From: Capsicum annuum
Taxonomy: Eukaryota > Streptophyta > Magnoliopsida > Solanales > Solanaceae
Direction: 5' to 3'
Assembly: GCF_002878395.1 (NCBI RefSeq)
Contig: NC_061120.1
Coordinates: 116,238,705 to 116,302,704 of the forward strand
DNA length: 64,000 nucleotides
In this document: one piece after another, positions 1-12,713 of the stretch
How positions within the stretch are numbered: the first letter of the stretch is position 1
Layout: every line of letters begins with the position of its first letter
Program-made: the position numbers and the translations under genes
Notes under the pieces: model-generated
Told to the model about the DNA's origin: nothing
What the model saw: only the letters and a program-made list of their open reading frames with translations
Databases searched by the model: none

Positions 1-1
1 G

Positions 2-160
2 GTCCTGGTGAGGATCTTGGAGTGGCAAGTTTTTCATTTACAAATGAAAGACGTGGCTTCGATAAAGGTTCTATAACAGAACTAAAAGTCCTAGCAAGCT
101 ACTTGGGAAGTCGAGGAGGATATAAAATCTAAGCATCCATTGCTACTCAATATTTTAAAA
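2..160 (+). pseudogene. Degenerate pol C-terminal chromodomain (family A)
   Basis: Read from base 2, this matches the end of plant chromovirus integrases: VLVRILEW, then DVASIKVL, then ATWEVEEDIKSK followed by HPLL, corresponding to the usual chromodomain pattern of a beta strand, KVLW, and ATWE-x-EEDM. In living elements this domain tethers integrase to histone marks and guides insertion into heterochromatin. The frame is broken by at least three stops near bases 75-95. A neighbouring frame starting at base 1 is open for 43 codons and looks protein-like, but the homologous minus-strand copy at 41655-41800 shows that frame to be accidental. Remnant, not functional. Confidence 0.7.
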
Positions 161-338
161 ATTCATGCTTTTGGTATATGTGTATTCTTAAAATATTTGT
201 TTTTTGACTTTGTTAAAGGAAAGATTGATTTCCTTGGCATCAATCATTTCTAACTTAGTTAAAGGTAAGGGTAGATATATTTGGGGTTTATTCATGCAAT
301 TCAATGCCTTCTCCCATTATCCGAGGATGAATGATCCT

Positions 339-347
339 AAGGGGGAG
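339..347 (+). other. Polypurine tract of the family A element
   Basis: AAGGGGGAG lies directly before the LTR and follows GATGAATGATCCT, the usual wording before the tract in this window (compare 15293-15300 and 4371-4380). It would prime plus-strand DNA synthesis during reverse transcription. Confidence 0.75.
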
Positions 348-2584
348 CCTAAGATTCCTCAAAATTTGTCCTTTGCAAATTTCTTGATTTTTAGGCTCTC
401 TTCTCTTCTTATGAATCACACCACAAATCATATGGTATGGTTACGGGTTAGGTAACCCTAGTTGTAAGTTAACCAGTGTGTTATTAAACTAGTTCTATCC
501 AGGTTATGAGAGACTCCTCACGAGTCATATGATTATATGATAACTGGTTAGGGTAAACTTATATATTATCCAGTGTCTAAGCCCTTGGTGTTCTATGGTG
601 GTCACGACTCGACCATACTAGTACTGGTCTAGGGCAAAAGAATCGTAAGTTGGATAATGTATGGTGTCCAATTTGTTGTCTTGGTGATGACTCAATGGTA
701 ACAGTTGTATGTTGTGCTGATGACTCAATGGCTTAACTCTTAGCCACCTGTTGATTTTTTACAACTATTAAGCTGAGGGTATTCTTTACATTTCCCACCC
801 TAATCCCTTAAGAATACAGATCTTATAACACCTTTTGGTCATTCATTATGCACTTTACTAGATCATACACTCTCTAAACTCTCTCTAAAACTTCTCAAGA
901 AATACTGGGGTATAGTTTGTTCAAAGTGGTCATCAAAGAGATTAAAGATTAATTTCTTTTCATGAATCTTTGTAGCTCAGGCATGTGACTCTTCCTTCAT
1001 TGTTAGTTCACTAAAATCATATGTTTAGAGCATTGTTCATGAGTTATAAATGTTGGTTTTGGAAACCATTGTTGAGGGTTTGAATACATAATGTTGAGTA
1101 TAATTTTCTCATGGTTCAAATTATTATTATACATGTTTTGACTATGATTTTACACATGCGGGTGCATGGGAATTGTGGTTTAACAAATGGGTCATGTTTA
1201 ACCCTAAATTGTATGGATTTTGGTTTTGATAATGGTATGGTCTCAACCTATTTGTGAAATTGTCAATGAGAATAATCTTGTCACACGTTTAATTATGTTT
1301 TGAACTAAGGCATTGACCTAAGAATGTTAATAATTGGTAAATGGTTTTGTAAAGGCCTTGCTGGCCACAAATTGATTTGAAATACTAAATGGTTTTGAGT
1401 CCCTAATTGTTGAATTGAATTGATGTCTTTGTTTATAGAATGGGCTTGAGTCCCGAGTTGATTAATAATGGTTATGGCATGTTGTACACTTGCAAGTTGG
1501 GTCGGTATGATGATACCAACGGGATATATTTGGTAAGTAATTGGATAAATGATTTTATATGTCTAATGAGTGTTTTAATTTTGCTTCAAAGGGAGATGTG
1601 TAGTCGAGCCATTAAAGTGGAGTACGAAAGACTAATACTAGAAATTACGTTTGCTGATACGGGTGTCTATTATAACTTGGAGGTTTGAGTCACTTGAATG
1701 AATATATGAGTAGGATGTTCGAGTCCCTATATTGAATACATTGGTACTTAAGTCACCCTGTCTATGACGGGATGTTTGAGTCCCCCATAAAGGCATATGA
1801 AGGTATAGATATTCTCTAGTTTATGCAGCTACATGCACTGGGACCTTCCAGCTAGGGATGATCGGGGCCCATATAGACCATGGGCACCTTGTCATATGAA
1901 AGTTATTCTACACAACCTAGGCTATGGTTTTTAAAGTTCATGCTTAGACTTGTTCCCTGCCTCGGCCTGTCATATTATATATATGTATATGTTTTTCATA
2001 TGATATTATGATTTAGATGTTGTATCGGTTATGAATTATTATCATGGCATTATTTTATTCCTCTATCCATGAGTTACATTCTAGCGCTATTATCGTTAAC
2101 CGTCATCTAGATGTTGTATCCCTATGCGATGTAGGCACAAAAACTTCTTCTGTTTTTCCTACATAGTCATCAGGTGCTCGACTTAGTTCGTGAGTTGACA
2201 TTTAAGTGGTGAGCTTCCATACATCAGAAGGATTCATTTCATGGTCTTTATTTCTATGTCTTAGACTTTGATTGGGCTACTGTCGGGTGCATGTCCTAAC
2301 ATTTTATTGATTTCAATTTTGTAGAGGCTTTGTTCGATTACTATGGACTTGGGTTTGATATTTTGGTGGATTGTTTCAGTGACAAACGGTTGTTCGGTTT
2401 TCGCTGATTGGTTAGACAAATAATGAACTATCATTAGTTGCATTATACACTATCTTGTTATATGTTCAAAATTCATCCAACACTTTATGTTGTTAAGCTA
2501 ACTAGGATAGATGGAGGGGTGATCTTCGGTCCACATAGGACTAGAGATACCCATTACGGATAGGCCTTGGTTTGGGTCATGAGA
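348..2584 (+). repeat. Family A 3' LTR (copy A1)
   Basis: The 2237-bp LTR begins right after the polypurine tract with CCTAAGATTCC, probably a decayed TGTAAG start, and ends in GGCCTTGGTTTGGGTCATGAGA. The reverse complement of that ending opens the minus-strand family A LTRs at 38849 and 52065. It contains the family's GGCATGTGACTC motif near 983, a possible 5' splice-site relative. No open reading frame in it is credible; those at 204-455 and 1440-1688 have no family resemblance. Confidence 0.7.
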
Positions 2585-4370
2585 AATGTTATATAGCTAC
2601 TGAGTAAGAATAGTATGTGAAGTGGTGTTGTTAATCATGTTTAGTACTATACACTAAGTTTGAACTATGGATGATCATCATGGTGGAAATAATGATTGCT
2701 TGGGTTTGTGATGCTAGTTATATGGAAGGTGAGCCAGTAGGATTGAAATAATTTATTCAAGAATTTAAGTTCACTTTTTTACAATTAAGTATGATGGTAT
2801 ATGTATGATGTAGAGATGTACCCAAGGTACTATGTGGCTGCATGATTTTCTGAGTTCCTTTCATATCTTATTTTCTTAGGTAGTACCCTTGAGTTTCTAT
2901 GTGTAAAGAAGGCTACTTATATAGTATACGGTGTTCTTAATAGCTAAATTAAGAGTGATAGGTTGATGATGTTGGGTCTTTTTGTATAATCTTAATTCTT
3001 ATGGTTTTGGATAAATTATGTACTTAGAGGCATGATATTAGTAAACTAAAAATAAGAGGGTAGATTATCTGTTTAGAGAGGCAGTTACATTTACCAAGAA
3101 AAGTGTAACTATATGAAAATGATTATTGAAGCTAGAGTAAGTTAAGGGTGGTATATATGATAAAAGTATCCAAGCATGAAGTTAGTATTTTTTTCAAATA
3201 TAGTTTATTTGGTTGAGTAGACCATTCAATGGTAAATTATTAGGGTAAATAAGTTATGGCTCAATCTTGAGGATATGGAATAGGCCCATAGCCTTAGAAT
3301 GTCAACTTTAATCTCAGGGGGAGAGGATAGGGTGAAGAGTCAAATCAAGTTTTCTGAAGCAGATTATGATGCATGTCAATAAGAGTTATGATAAGGCACT
3401 CTAGGAGTATGAATTCTTGTAGTCAGTTGAGAAGGCACTTTAGCAATTCATTCATACTTCTAGAGTTATGATAGATATCAAAATTAGTTGAGAATTCTTG
3501 GTGTCCTTTTTGGGGAAAGCTTATGAAATTGTTATTGATTGAGGTATTATAGAATATGAATAAAATTCCTAGATGTGTTAGTTTCCTAGATGTTCATATG
3601 TTGTTATAATGATAGGCTTGGATGTCATATTGGTATATAAGTGGATGAATGCATTGTGCACTAGTGAATTCTGAATTAGAACCGTAGTTAGTTGTTAAAG
3701 TAGTAAGGAGTATTATTCTTGAGATAAGAGCTCTTAAAAGACATAGTATATTGACCCGTCAGTTTAGACTAGTATTATTGTTTCATTTGTAGTAACTTAT
3801 GACCCCAAGTTAGGCTTAAACATGGCAAGATCATGTAATTCAATTCAGGCTTTGGTAAGGCTAGTCACCTATACCCATGTAAGGATTATAAGTTGCGTCA
3901 AATGAAGTCTAGTATGTAAGAGGAAAAGTATAGTTGAGAAAAGTGTTTGAGAAGTGTTGCTAAGATTGAAAGTTAATAGTTGCATCACCTAATGGATACA
4001 AATCCTATTCATGCTTCTAATCTATATGCCTATATTCCACGTTATATAGTTTTGGTTGCAATTCCTTATTTGAGTTTCATATTCAGATCATGCCAAAATT
4101 ATTTCCTCGATATTTATTAGAATTTATGATAAGGATAGTATGACAAAACATGAGTTCCCTTCTTAGTAACTCTTGGAAATTTCATTGCATTGGCTATCAC
4201 ACAATAGTTTATATGTACAACCGTGTCATGAATACTTCAATTGAGTTCTAAAATTTCAGTATGAATCAACTCTTTTTCATCTATCAACTCATATATGAAA
4301 TTTAGTTTCATGTTATTAACTATATTCTTTTCATCCCAATATCAGTCTTCATTCAAGGATGACTGATCCT
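2585..4370 (+). mobile_element. Decayed internal region of a family B-type element
   Basis: This 1.8-kb stretch has no usable reading frame. It is assigned as internal retroelement sequence because it ends in ATTCAAGGATGACTGATCCT and a polypurine tract, after which a family B LTR starts. Its left border is the right end of the A1 LTR, so A1's element probably landed in it. I cannot recognise any gag or pol motif in it. Confidence 0.45.
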
Positions 4371-4380
4371 AAGGGGAAGA
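4371..4380 (+). other. Polypurine tract before LTR B1
   Basis: AAGGGGAAGA followed by TAT and then TGTAATACCC, the LTR start. Same layout as at 15293-15306. Confidence 0.75.
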
Positions 4381-4383
4381 TAT

Positions 4384-6554
4384 TGTAATACCCAAAAAAA
4401 TTTCTAGATAAGCTTCTAACTGTTCATGATATGTTTGTAGATCCAAAAATGATTATTTCTAGTCATGGATAAGTTTCAGGATCATTTAGATAGTGTGTAA
4501 AGTGCTTTCAATGTGAAAAATATTCATAGAAAAGACTTAGAGAAAAGTTGAGTACAAAAATTTTGTTTTCGATGGAGTTTTGATATTCTATCCTACAAGG
4601 GTTAAGTTTAAATTAGTATATCTTCTAAAATATATGGAGTTTTAGATCTCACGACCCACCAAATAAAAGGTATTTGAGTCCTCTTTCCAACTAATCCAAT
4701 TTCTCCTAAATCCGATACTTGAGTGAAAATATATGAGCATATTGGCAAGTGAATTAGTGAGGGTCCATGATAAGAGTGTGGCATGCCCTATGTTCTCCTC
4801 AATAAGAGCATGGCATGCCCTTTATGCTCCACGATTAGGGAGTGCCATGCCCATGTTAATAGAGATTCTAAAATTCATGCTTTTCTTTAGTTTTTTTGAG
4901 GGCAAACTAGTCATCTACATCCTAAATGATCTTATAACTAATACTAATGCATTTTCTCTTATCCCATAACCCAACCACACAATTCCTCTCCTTCAAAACT
5001 CTCCAAAACAACAAAGAGGAATTTCTTCTCCAAAATTCAAGATTTCAACGATCCGATTCAAGTTTTCTTCAAGTAATTCACTAAGTCCAGGTATGTGGGG
5101 ATTGAACAAGGATATTCTTCCATCCTTGTTCCCAAAGGTTAATTTTTACTTCAAATTTAAAGACTTGATTTACTTGGGTTCATACCCACTTATCTTATGC
5201 TTTGACATTATGATGTTTCATCTTGAAATAAGCCTTATTTAGCAGAAGATTTCATGTTTGCTTATGTTTTTATTTATAAAAGTGATCTTATGCATTGAGT
5301 TTGATCTTTTGACATGAAATTCCTATGAGTTGGTAAAAGATCATAATTTGAGCATTATGTACTTGGCTTATAAGAAGTTCAAGTTTACTAGTTCAAGTTA
5401 GAAGAGTATTACAACAAAACAAAGATTCAATTTTTATTTATGATTTCAGACGAAATATGAAGTTGACATAAGAAATCAAGATTTTGATATAGAAATAGAT
5501 GCATATTATGTTTTTATACTTATCATCTCATACATTTATTTTAAGGTGAACTTCATCTATATATTATGAGAAATAGTATAATTTTGGGAGTAGTATCTAG
5601 CATTGATAAACGAAGGATTAGCATACCCTAGTTCCATAATCTACATGCCACCATAGGTTATTATTCAACTTATCCAAATGGAAATGTAGCTTGTCCTACC
5701 GGACATGACATGTATTATTCAACTTAACCAAATGGACATCATTAGATAATCACCCTAGTTAGCCTTTACACCCTGGCAAGGTATATTGGACCCTTTCGAT
5801 GAATATTTTAGACATCAAACTCCATGTTGCTTGCATGGTTTATGTTGGTTAAGAGAATCTCCCACAGAAAAAATAAAATTCATAAACTAAGTGTAATGAC
5901 TTACACAGTTTATCAGATTATGCTTTACTATTTATGTTTATACATTCTCAGCTTTTAGTTTTATTCACGATCGAGGTGAGTCTATTTACGCTTAGCATAT
6001 ATGTTTTGATATTATGAATTATATTAGTTTTTACTTATTGTATTCACCCAAAAATTCTTAGTACATTTCTTAAGTACTAACCATATATACATTTGTGTGG
6101 CTACAATGTTTCATAATGTAGATAACTGTTGTAGCTTACAACATTATGTTAGACGGTTCGTAGCTTCCAGCCAACAAGTGATGATTTCTCTTTAATCGAG
6201 GACTCTAGTAAATTTGTAGGTTTAATACTTTATTCTTATTAAGTTGTATTAATTATGGATATATAGGGTCATATCCTAGCTACCTATAGTTAGTATTAGT
6301 AGGCGGTTCATAGGAAGTAAGTATGAGTTAATGCATTCAATTTTTGTTTTCTTTTGGGTTACTGGTGTCGTAAATGTTTTAAACAATATTATATTGAACA
6401 AATTCTTCAAATGAAATTTCTTCTGCTTATTATTTTGAGTTTTATATATTTTATTTAGTTGGTCACTAATTATGCTAGTATCATGGGTTAAATTGGGGTT
6501 ACTAGTGGTTCTAAACATCGTGTGACATCCAGGGAGTAGTCTCGGGGCGTTACA
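4384..6554 (+). repeat. Family B LTR (copy B1)
   Basis: The 2171-bp LTR starts TGTAATACCC and ends CATCCAGGGAGTAGTCTCGGGGCGTTACA, the same ending as copies B2-B5. It follows a polypurine tract, so it is a 3' LTR. At 5091 it has CCAG followed by GTATGT, and at 5104-5131 a perfect 10-bp inverted repeat (GAACAAGGAT, 8-nt loop, ATCCTTGTTC), both conserved in position in the other family B LTRs although the stem bases differ. No primer site follows. Confidence 0.8.
5091..5131 (+). promoter_or_regulatory. Splice-donor-like motif plus hairpin in LTR B1
   Basis: GTATGT at 5091-5096 follows CAG. The hairpin arms are 5104-5113 and 5122-5131, perfectly complementary, with the pyrimidine-rich loop ATTCTTCC. 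Equivalent elements lie in B2, B3, B4, B5 and B6. Confidence 0.5.
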
Positions 6555-7463
6555 TTTTTTATTGAGGAGTACATATAGTCATATGAAATACATAATCATG
6601 ACGATTCACTTAACCATGTTGAAAACAATAGTAAGAAATTTTATGCATAAAATTTCATGAAAGTGACATAATCAAAACAAGTTTATAATTTGAGGTTCCT
6701 AAGATTCGTGTGAATCCAAGATGGTTATAAGTTCATAGGTTTCATAAGATTCATAATTTCATAAGTTCATGTATAAGGAACAATAGATACACATAAATTA
6801 GATTAATCATATGATAAGAAACATGGAGTAGGGAGTTTCCTAAAGTTTACTTTAGGAGTTTAATAAATACTAAGTTCTTAAGGTTTTTATTCTTGTCATA
6901 ACTTATCACAATAAAACATTCATGATTTATATAGATAAAGTCCGTAAGAAAAAAATGAATATGGATAGATTTAAATACTTTAATGCTCCAAATTCCCAAG
7001 AAACAAATGAGCTTGGGAGGAAAAGGACCATAAATATTTTTCATGAATTTTAGAGATGGGCTATCTTGAAAATCCTAGGATTATAGTATAGAATCTTTCT
7101 TAGGAATTCATAATTAATAATTGTATAAAATTAGAAATATTTTTAAATACATAGAAGGAACATGTATTGGTGTTGGTCTATGATTATAATGTAGAATCTT
7201 GTTGTATAAATTTCCCATTATATCGTCACAAAGTGCTACCATACAACAAAAGTCTTATTCGTGCTTAGTGTACTATGGGTTGCTCTTTTATGTACTGAAT
7301 TGAAGGTTTTGGGTCCATTGTGCAACTCCAAAGTGTGGATTACATGGTGAAAGTGCGATTGCACATTTAGGTAACACAGTTTCCCTACTCTGCTACCTTC
7401 TGGTGAAATGATATCACTTTGTACTCAAAATTTGTATTATTGAGAAGTTTATGATGTTGAAAA
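6555..7463. other. Unassigned AT-rich interval
   Basis: No gene, LTR end or polymerase motif is recognisable. There is a short degenerate direct repeat of TTCATAAG-like words at 6730-6775, and a near-palindrome GTGCGATTGCAC at about 7346. The latter resembles the CpG-containing GCGAT words found inside other LTRs here, so this may be an old LTR fragment. Confidence 0.3.
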
Positions 7464-9750
7464 TGTCATGACCTAAAATTAGGTAATAATGGTATCTACC
7501 ATTACCCTCCTTTAATTAAGTCAAATATCATTCCATATATAAAAAGTAATGATCGACAAAGTAGATACAAGTAGCTAAAATTAGATAACAGTTCCAATAA
7601 CAATACATTTATACATAACTGGTACAAAATATACAAAATGGGACCTTAATGAAATTGGAGCGATAGAATGTACAAGGAAATCCAACCCCTAGACCCGATG
7701 TCACTTGTATAAGAGACACTATTATTGTTATATGGACTAAACTAAAACTAGGTTTTACTAGATATACAAAATACTGGAAGGATATAAGTAAGCATTCTAA
7801 CTACAAGTGCTCGCCACAACTCTAAGAAATAAGATTTTGAATGAACTAAATCAACAAGCAAGACATGTATATAATCTACATTTGGGAAAGAAATGGAGAA
7901 GTGCAGTATGAGTAACAAAACACATGTTACCTAGTAGACATCATACGCTGAACAATCTCTAAAGATTTTATAAAGTATAAATAACATGCAAGGAAATCTA
8001 TACAAAGAAAATAATTAAGTAATTAATGTATAACAAAGATGAAAATAATACCAATAATATACACAGGTTATATTAGTAAATGGTAGATGCAATTTTTATG
8101 ACCCGAGACTATATCCAAAATGTAAGATAGTGCATATAGTTACAAATAATTCCAAGCAAACCCATGGCATACCATAACTCGAAATATTCTTGAAATAAAT
8201 AAAATTAAGCAAAAGTTAAACTTGTTTATATATGTTATCTAAAATAATATAAAATATAAGATAAGTTTGAAAAGAAATACTGAAATAGAAATAAATTTAA
8301 CAACTAAAATGTTTTGACTCTATGTCGAAAGGCCTCTAAAACTGATGAGTAACGGGGAAAAGTCCCTAACTAACTCTAAATGATAAAAAAACACTGAAAG
8401 AAAACAATAATGAACTCTTATCCTCGGGGATGAGGACTCACCATTAGTAGCTACTGAAGTGGTACTGGAGTGTACTAACCATGATGTGGAGACTGAGTAC
8501 CGAAACCTATAACATAAGACAATACTACACAAAAGAAAGTATGCAATAGTACTTTGAATATTCTGAGCGTATGAGATATGAAAGCAGTAAAATAAACTAA
8601 GTATACCAAAAATATAGATATAGTATATTGAATGCAAACTGAGTGACAAAGACCAAACGATAGTACAATGACCCCATAATGATATACATAAGCACTAATA
8701 TGCCAAGATATTTGAAAAAGTTAAACTATAATGCAAATAAAAATGAATTGTGGGTCATGGTCCGAGTATATGAGAGAGTCTAGTAGATGACATAAACTAT
8801 ATGAGATTACATAGAGTTTAATGTACTTTCAACATCATGGGGGACAATATACCTTGACAGGGTATAAAGTCATGACTAGGTGATCACTAAATTAATGCTC
8901 AACTAAGGGATAAATAAACCAATATTTGTATGTAGTTTGGGAGTTTGAATAAAATTTGGACCCTAGTCACACTCAATGCTAAGTAGTACTCCAAACAGAC
9001 AGTATAATGATAGATCATATATAACTAATAATCTGAAAACAAGGTTAGAGCCTATTTAATGTGTATTGAAAACTAATCAAGCTTGTTCATAATAAAAACC
9101 CTTGTAGTTCAAAACATGATTTGAACATAACTGAGACATAAAATTTACCTAAAATCATACTAGTATTCATGTCATATAAGATAATATCAGACTAGATGTA
9201 AAACCTTAGAGAATATCTCATAATAGTATAGGGATTATAAGAAGACTGAAGTTTAAGAGAAATCATGAACTGAGTTTAAACCCTAAATCATATTCATGGA
9301 GAAACTAGAATTTATAAAATTATTTGAAATTAAAAGGGTAAGGGGACACCCATTTCTTAAATTCTACATACCTTTGTTGGAAAATTCGATCAAGACACTC
9401 AAATTCTTAAATCTTTTGGAAAACAACCCAAATTTTCCTTGAGAGAGTTTAATTTCCTTTTTCATTTTGTTTGATATGTATTGGAGAAGTGAAGAGGAAA
9501 CAATTGAATAAGGTTTTTTTACCTTCCACCTATCATGCCACAAAACAATGTAGTTTGATCTTAGGAAATAAGACAAGTATAAAAATACCCCTTTAAAACA
9601 AAAGAAATTTTTGGGTCAATCATAACGGGTCTATGGTACTAGTAATCCCTAGAGCCTATGAGTCATTCTTTAACACATTGTTCCTAGTTTGGGTTTCTAT
9701 CTTAGGGTCACAATTATTCCTAATGACTCATGAGGTATACCTATGAGTCA
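7464..9750 (-). repeat. Minus-strand LTR or solo LTR (family E, tentative)
   Basis: On the plus strand it opens TGTCATGACCTAAAATTAGG and closes CCTATGAGTCA, so on the minus strand it runs TGACTCATAGG to GGTCATGACA, a TG...CA unit of about 2.29 kb. No primer site or polypurine tract is visible at either end, so it is a solo or truncated LTR. Its interior at 7900-7990 (a CACATGTTACCTAGTAGACATC-like passage) resembles 36330-36400, another minus-strand LTR-like fragment. The family name is mine and the boundaries are approximate. Confidence 0.5.
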
Positions 9751-9753
9751 TTA

Positions 9754-11941
9754 TGTTTAACACCCCGCATTTTCAGGCTAAGATTTAAACCATTGTTTCA
9801 ATATTATAAACTTGAATTCAATTATTTCTATTTTAAATATAAGTTTCATGATAATTTATATAGTTTGTAAAGTGCTTTTGATGGGAATAATGTTCATAGT
9901 AAACACTTAGAGTGAATAGTAGTTAAGAACTTTTGATTCGACCAACTTTTGGAATTCAATTCTACAAGGGTAAACTTTGAACGTGTATAATTTCTCAAAT
10001 ACATTGAATTTTTAGGCTTAAAACCCAGAAAATTATGGATAAATATGTACTCTTTCCAACACATCCAATTTTACCTTAATTTGATATTTGAGAAAAATGT
10101 TATGAGCATTTTTGTGAGGAACCAGTGACGATCTGTGATTTCAGCATGTCACGAAGGATGATCTCCACGATAAGCTCTCTATCACACTGGTACTTTAAAT
10201 TCAGGATTTTTTTCTTACATGGGATGAGGGTTAATGATGTTTTTTCACTTATGAATAATTTTAAACACTATATTAACCTATTTCCATTTATTTTCATGAC
10301 ACAAAAGCTATAATTCACTCTTAAACTCGAAAACCCCAAGAAAGCATAAGGGTTTTATTGTACGTTCATATTCTGTATTCCAAGTTCCCAATTGGTGACA
10401 AATAATTATGTGTATAAGACATGTACCTCTTTCCCTATACTTGTATCTTCTTAATTTCATGGAAATTTATTTATTATTCATGGTTTTGATGCAAGGTTTT
10501 TAACTATGGTTTGAGGGTTTTGGATATAAACTATTTGAATGTTTTTCATGGTTTATATTTATTTATTATGCATGAATTGTTGGTTTGTACACTCACTGGG
10601 GTACATGAGAATGGTAATCAAATTTAAGGGTATAATGTATTCCCCAAATAATTAGCTATGGTATGGAAATTGATAATAACCTTGACCCACTTGCATAGTT
10701 GGTTTTGGAATATGAATTATCATTTAGTTTGGCTATTATATTTGAAAATTATGCATTTTATAAATGGTAAATAGTAAAGGATGGTTTTGAAAACCTTGTG
10801 GGGTATAATGGAATCCCCTAAGTAAAGTTTTAATAATGGAGTTTGGTGTACAGGGTATCTCAAAGGGTTGGCTAATGACATTACATGCAAGCTATAGTCG
10901 GTATATAGATACCACGTAATACTTTATTAATATTTGACTCCTTAAATTGGTGGTTAAGTTATGTATAAAATATTTTAATTATGCTGAAAGGGGGTTGTGT
11001 AGTTAGACATAGAAGGTGGAGGTCCCAAAGTGATTGATACTAGAAACTCACATTTTCTGCCATGAGTATTGGTATTAATAACTGTGCGCTTATGTCACAC
11101 TATATATTTGTATAATGGAAGGCAAAGGGTAAGGATTCCCCAATCATCTATGGTACCTCTGGTTCATACAACTAACATGCACTAGGGCCCTTTCAGCATG
11201 GGAAGCAGAACCCATATTGCCCATGGGTGGGGGTTTTAGAATGGTCAAGCTACATAGCCCAGATGAAAATTTTAAATTTCATGCTATGCCATGTTTCCTT
11301 CCCGATATGTGACATATATATATATTGCATATGGTATTTTTTAATTAATTTCAGCATTATGGATTATGGTGTATATATATAGATATACATTGCGTATGAT
11401 GTTGTGCACCGAATTTAAATGGTTTTTATATTATGGATTATGGAATGATTTTATCTTTTATTCTTGAGTTATTTGATAGCGCTTTAACTACTAATCATCT
11501 TTAGATATTGTATGCAAATGCGATGCAAAAACTGGCCATACTTCTACTTTTCATGCACAATGACTAAGTTCTCATAGGATAGCTCACAAGTCAGATTAAA
11601 GAGGTAAGCTTTCATATTTCTAAAGACCTCATTTAATGTTTTGGGTTTCTTTATGTTATTAACTCTTTACTTTGGACTTACCTTTTGCTATTTTCGAGGG
11701 AATGGCCTAACTAATATTGGTATTCAAATGTCTAGAGGCTTTGTGAATATTACTATGGGTATGAAGATTGGTTGTTGAATTCTTAAACTTCTTTTGATTC
11801 ATATTTATCTATTTTATTTTACGTCTAGAATTCTTCTGTCATGTTATATTGTGTTCTAGTTAACCAGGAAAGGGGGTGGTCTCTTATCCTTGGCGGACTT
11901 GAGATACTTATCGCAGCCAGGCCCTAGTTTGGGTTGTGACA
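9754..11941 (+). repeat. Family A 5' LTR (copy A2)
   Basis: The 2188-bp LTR starts TGTTTAACACCCC (compare TGTATAACACCC at 62264) and ends GGCCCTAGTTTGGGTTGTGACA, followed at once by a primer site. It contains several copies of the family's GGGTACATGGGAATCCCC-like repeat, for example GGGGTATAATGGAATCCCC near 10799. A decayed AAGACATGTACC motif near 10420 corresponds to the AAGGYATGTA motif of the other copies. Confidence 0.75.
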
Positions 11942-11945
11942 GATT

Positions 11946-11957
11946 TGGTATTAGAGG
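11946..11957 (+). other. Primer binding site (tRNA-iMet type)
   Basis: TGGTATTAGAGG, ten of twelve bases matching TGGTATCAGAGC, the complement of the plant initiator-Met tRNA 3' end. It lies four bases after the A2 LTR. Confidence 0.75.
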
Positions 11958-12713
11958 TTAGGTTCATGGTTAAATAGGTATCCACAAAGCCATGTCAAGT
12001 AGAGTCTCTTTTATGGGTATATAGCATGACATACTTATAATGGAGTGGCTACGAGGTATTTACAATATGTTTCTCATTCTTTCATACTCTAGATCATGCA
12101 GTATTGTTTTCTATTTAAATGTTATCCGACTTTCTTCCTCGCTCTAATCTTGTTGGCGAAGTCTCATTATCGATGTAATACAAATGCAAAGGCTTGGATT
12201 CTTAATAGTGTGGCCCTTTCTGAATGAGTTATCAAAGGTTTTAAAATAGTGCAAGGACTTGGAAGGATTCTATTAGTGCAACAAGGTGTATTTATTTAAT
12301 TGTGTACCTCTAACTTCATGAATCGTACCGTGAGGTAAGATGTGTAATTTATCTCTTTCAATAACTTTATGAAAAATGTCTCGCTTATGGTGAAGGGTTT
12401 GTATCCAAATGTTAGGATAGTATTTCTATCCTAGAGGTAGTATAAATTGAGGTGTTATGACTTGTGAGTAAGAAAGTTATCCCGAGGTTAGTGATATAAG
12501 GTCTTATCTTTAGGAGTTGAAGTGAGGGTAACTTTTTAGTGAAAAAGAGATAGTTGTAATTATATGACCTTTATGAAAATTATTGGGGTTGGTATGATCT
12601 TATGGTGTTAGTTAAGTAATATGCTCTTATGGCAGTCGATAAAAGAGAGTGATTAGTTACAATTTATGCATATTTAATTGATATAAGAAAGGAGCTCTTG
12701 AGGACTAGATACT
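11958..12713 (+). mobile_element. Leader and start of internal region, family A element
   Basis: The text after the primer site (AGGTTCATGG, then GTCAAGTAGAGTCTC) is the usual leader of these elements; compare the minus-strand version at 51960-52049. No gag frame can be followed. The element is cut off at 12714 by a minus-strand family B LTR. Confidence 0.55.

Larger units (their letters stand above)
1..2584 (+). mobile_element. 3' end of family A chromovirus (chromodomain, PPT, 3' LTR)
   Basis: The left edge of the window lies in the last part of a Ty3/gypsy pol gene. In order it holds a degenerate chromodomain, about 180 bases of spacer, a polypurine tract and a complete 3' LTR. The rest of the element, with its 5' LTR, lies outside the window. 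The same order appears on the minus strand at 41345-41800, and the two chromodomain stretches align along their length, which fixes the family. It ends next to unrelated decayed internal sequence at 2585. Confidence 0.75.

Noticed and set aside
1..132. An open 43-codon stretch ending in a stop at the left edge looked like the last exon of a cellular gene
   Set aside because: The homologous sequence at 41655-41800 (minus strand) and the frame one base over show that this is a decayed chromodomain of a retrotransposon; the open frame is accidental.
8320..8649. 109-residue minus-strand open frame with hydrophobic stretch
   Set aside because: It lies inside a TG...CA LTR-like unit and has no recognisable domain; hydrophobicity comes from AT-rich composition.
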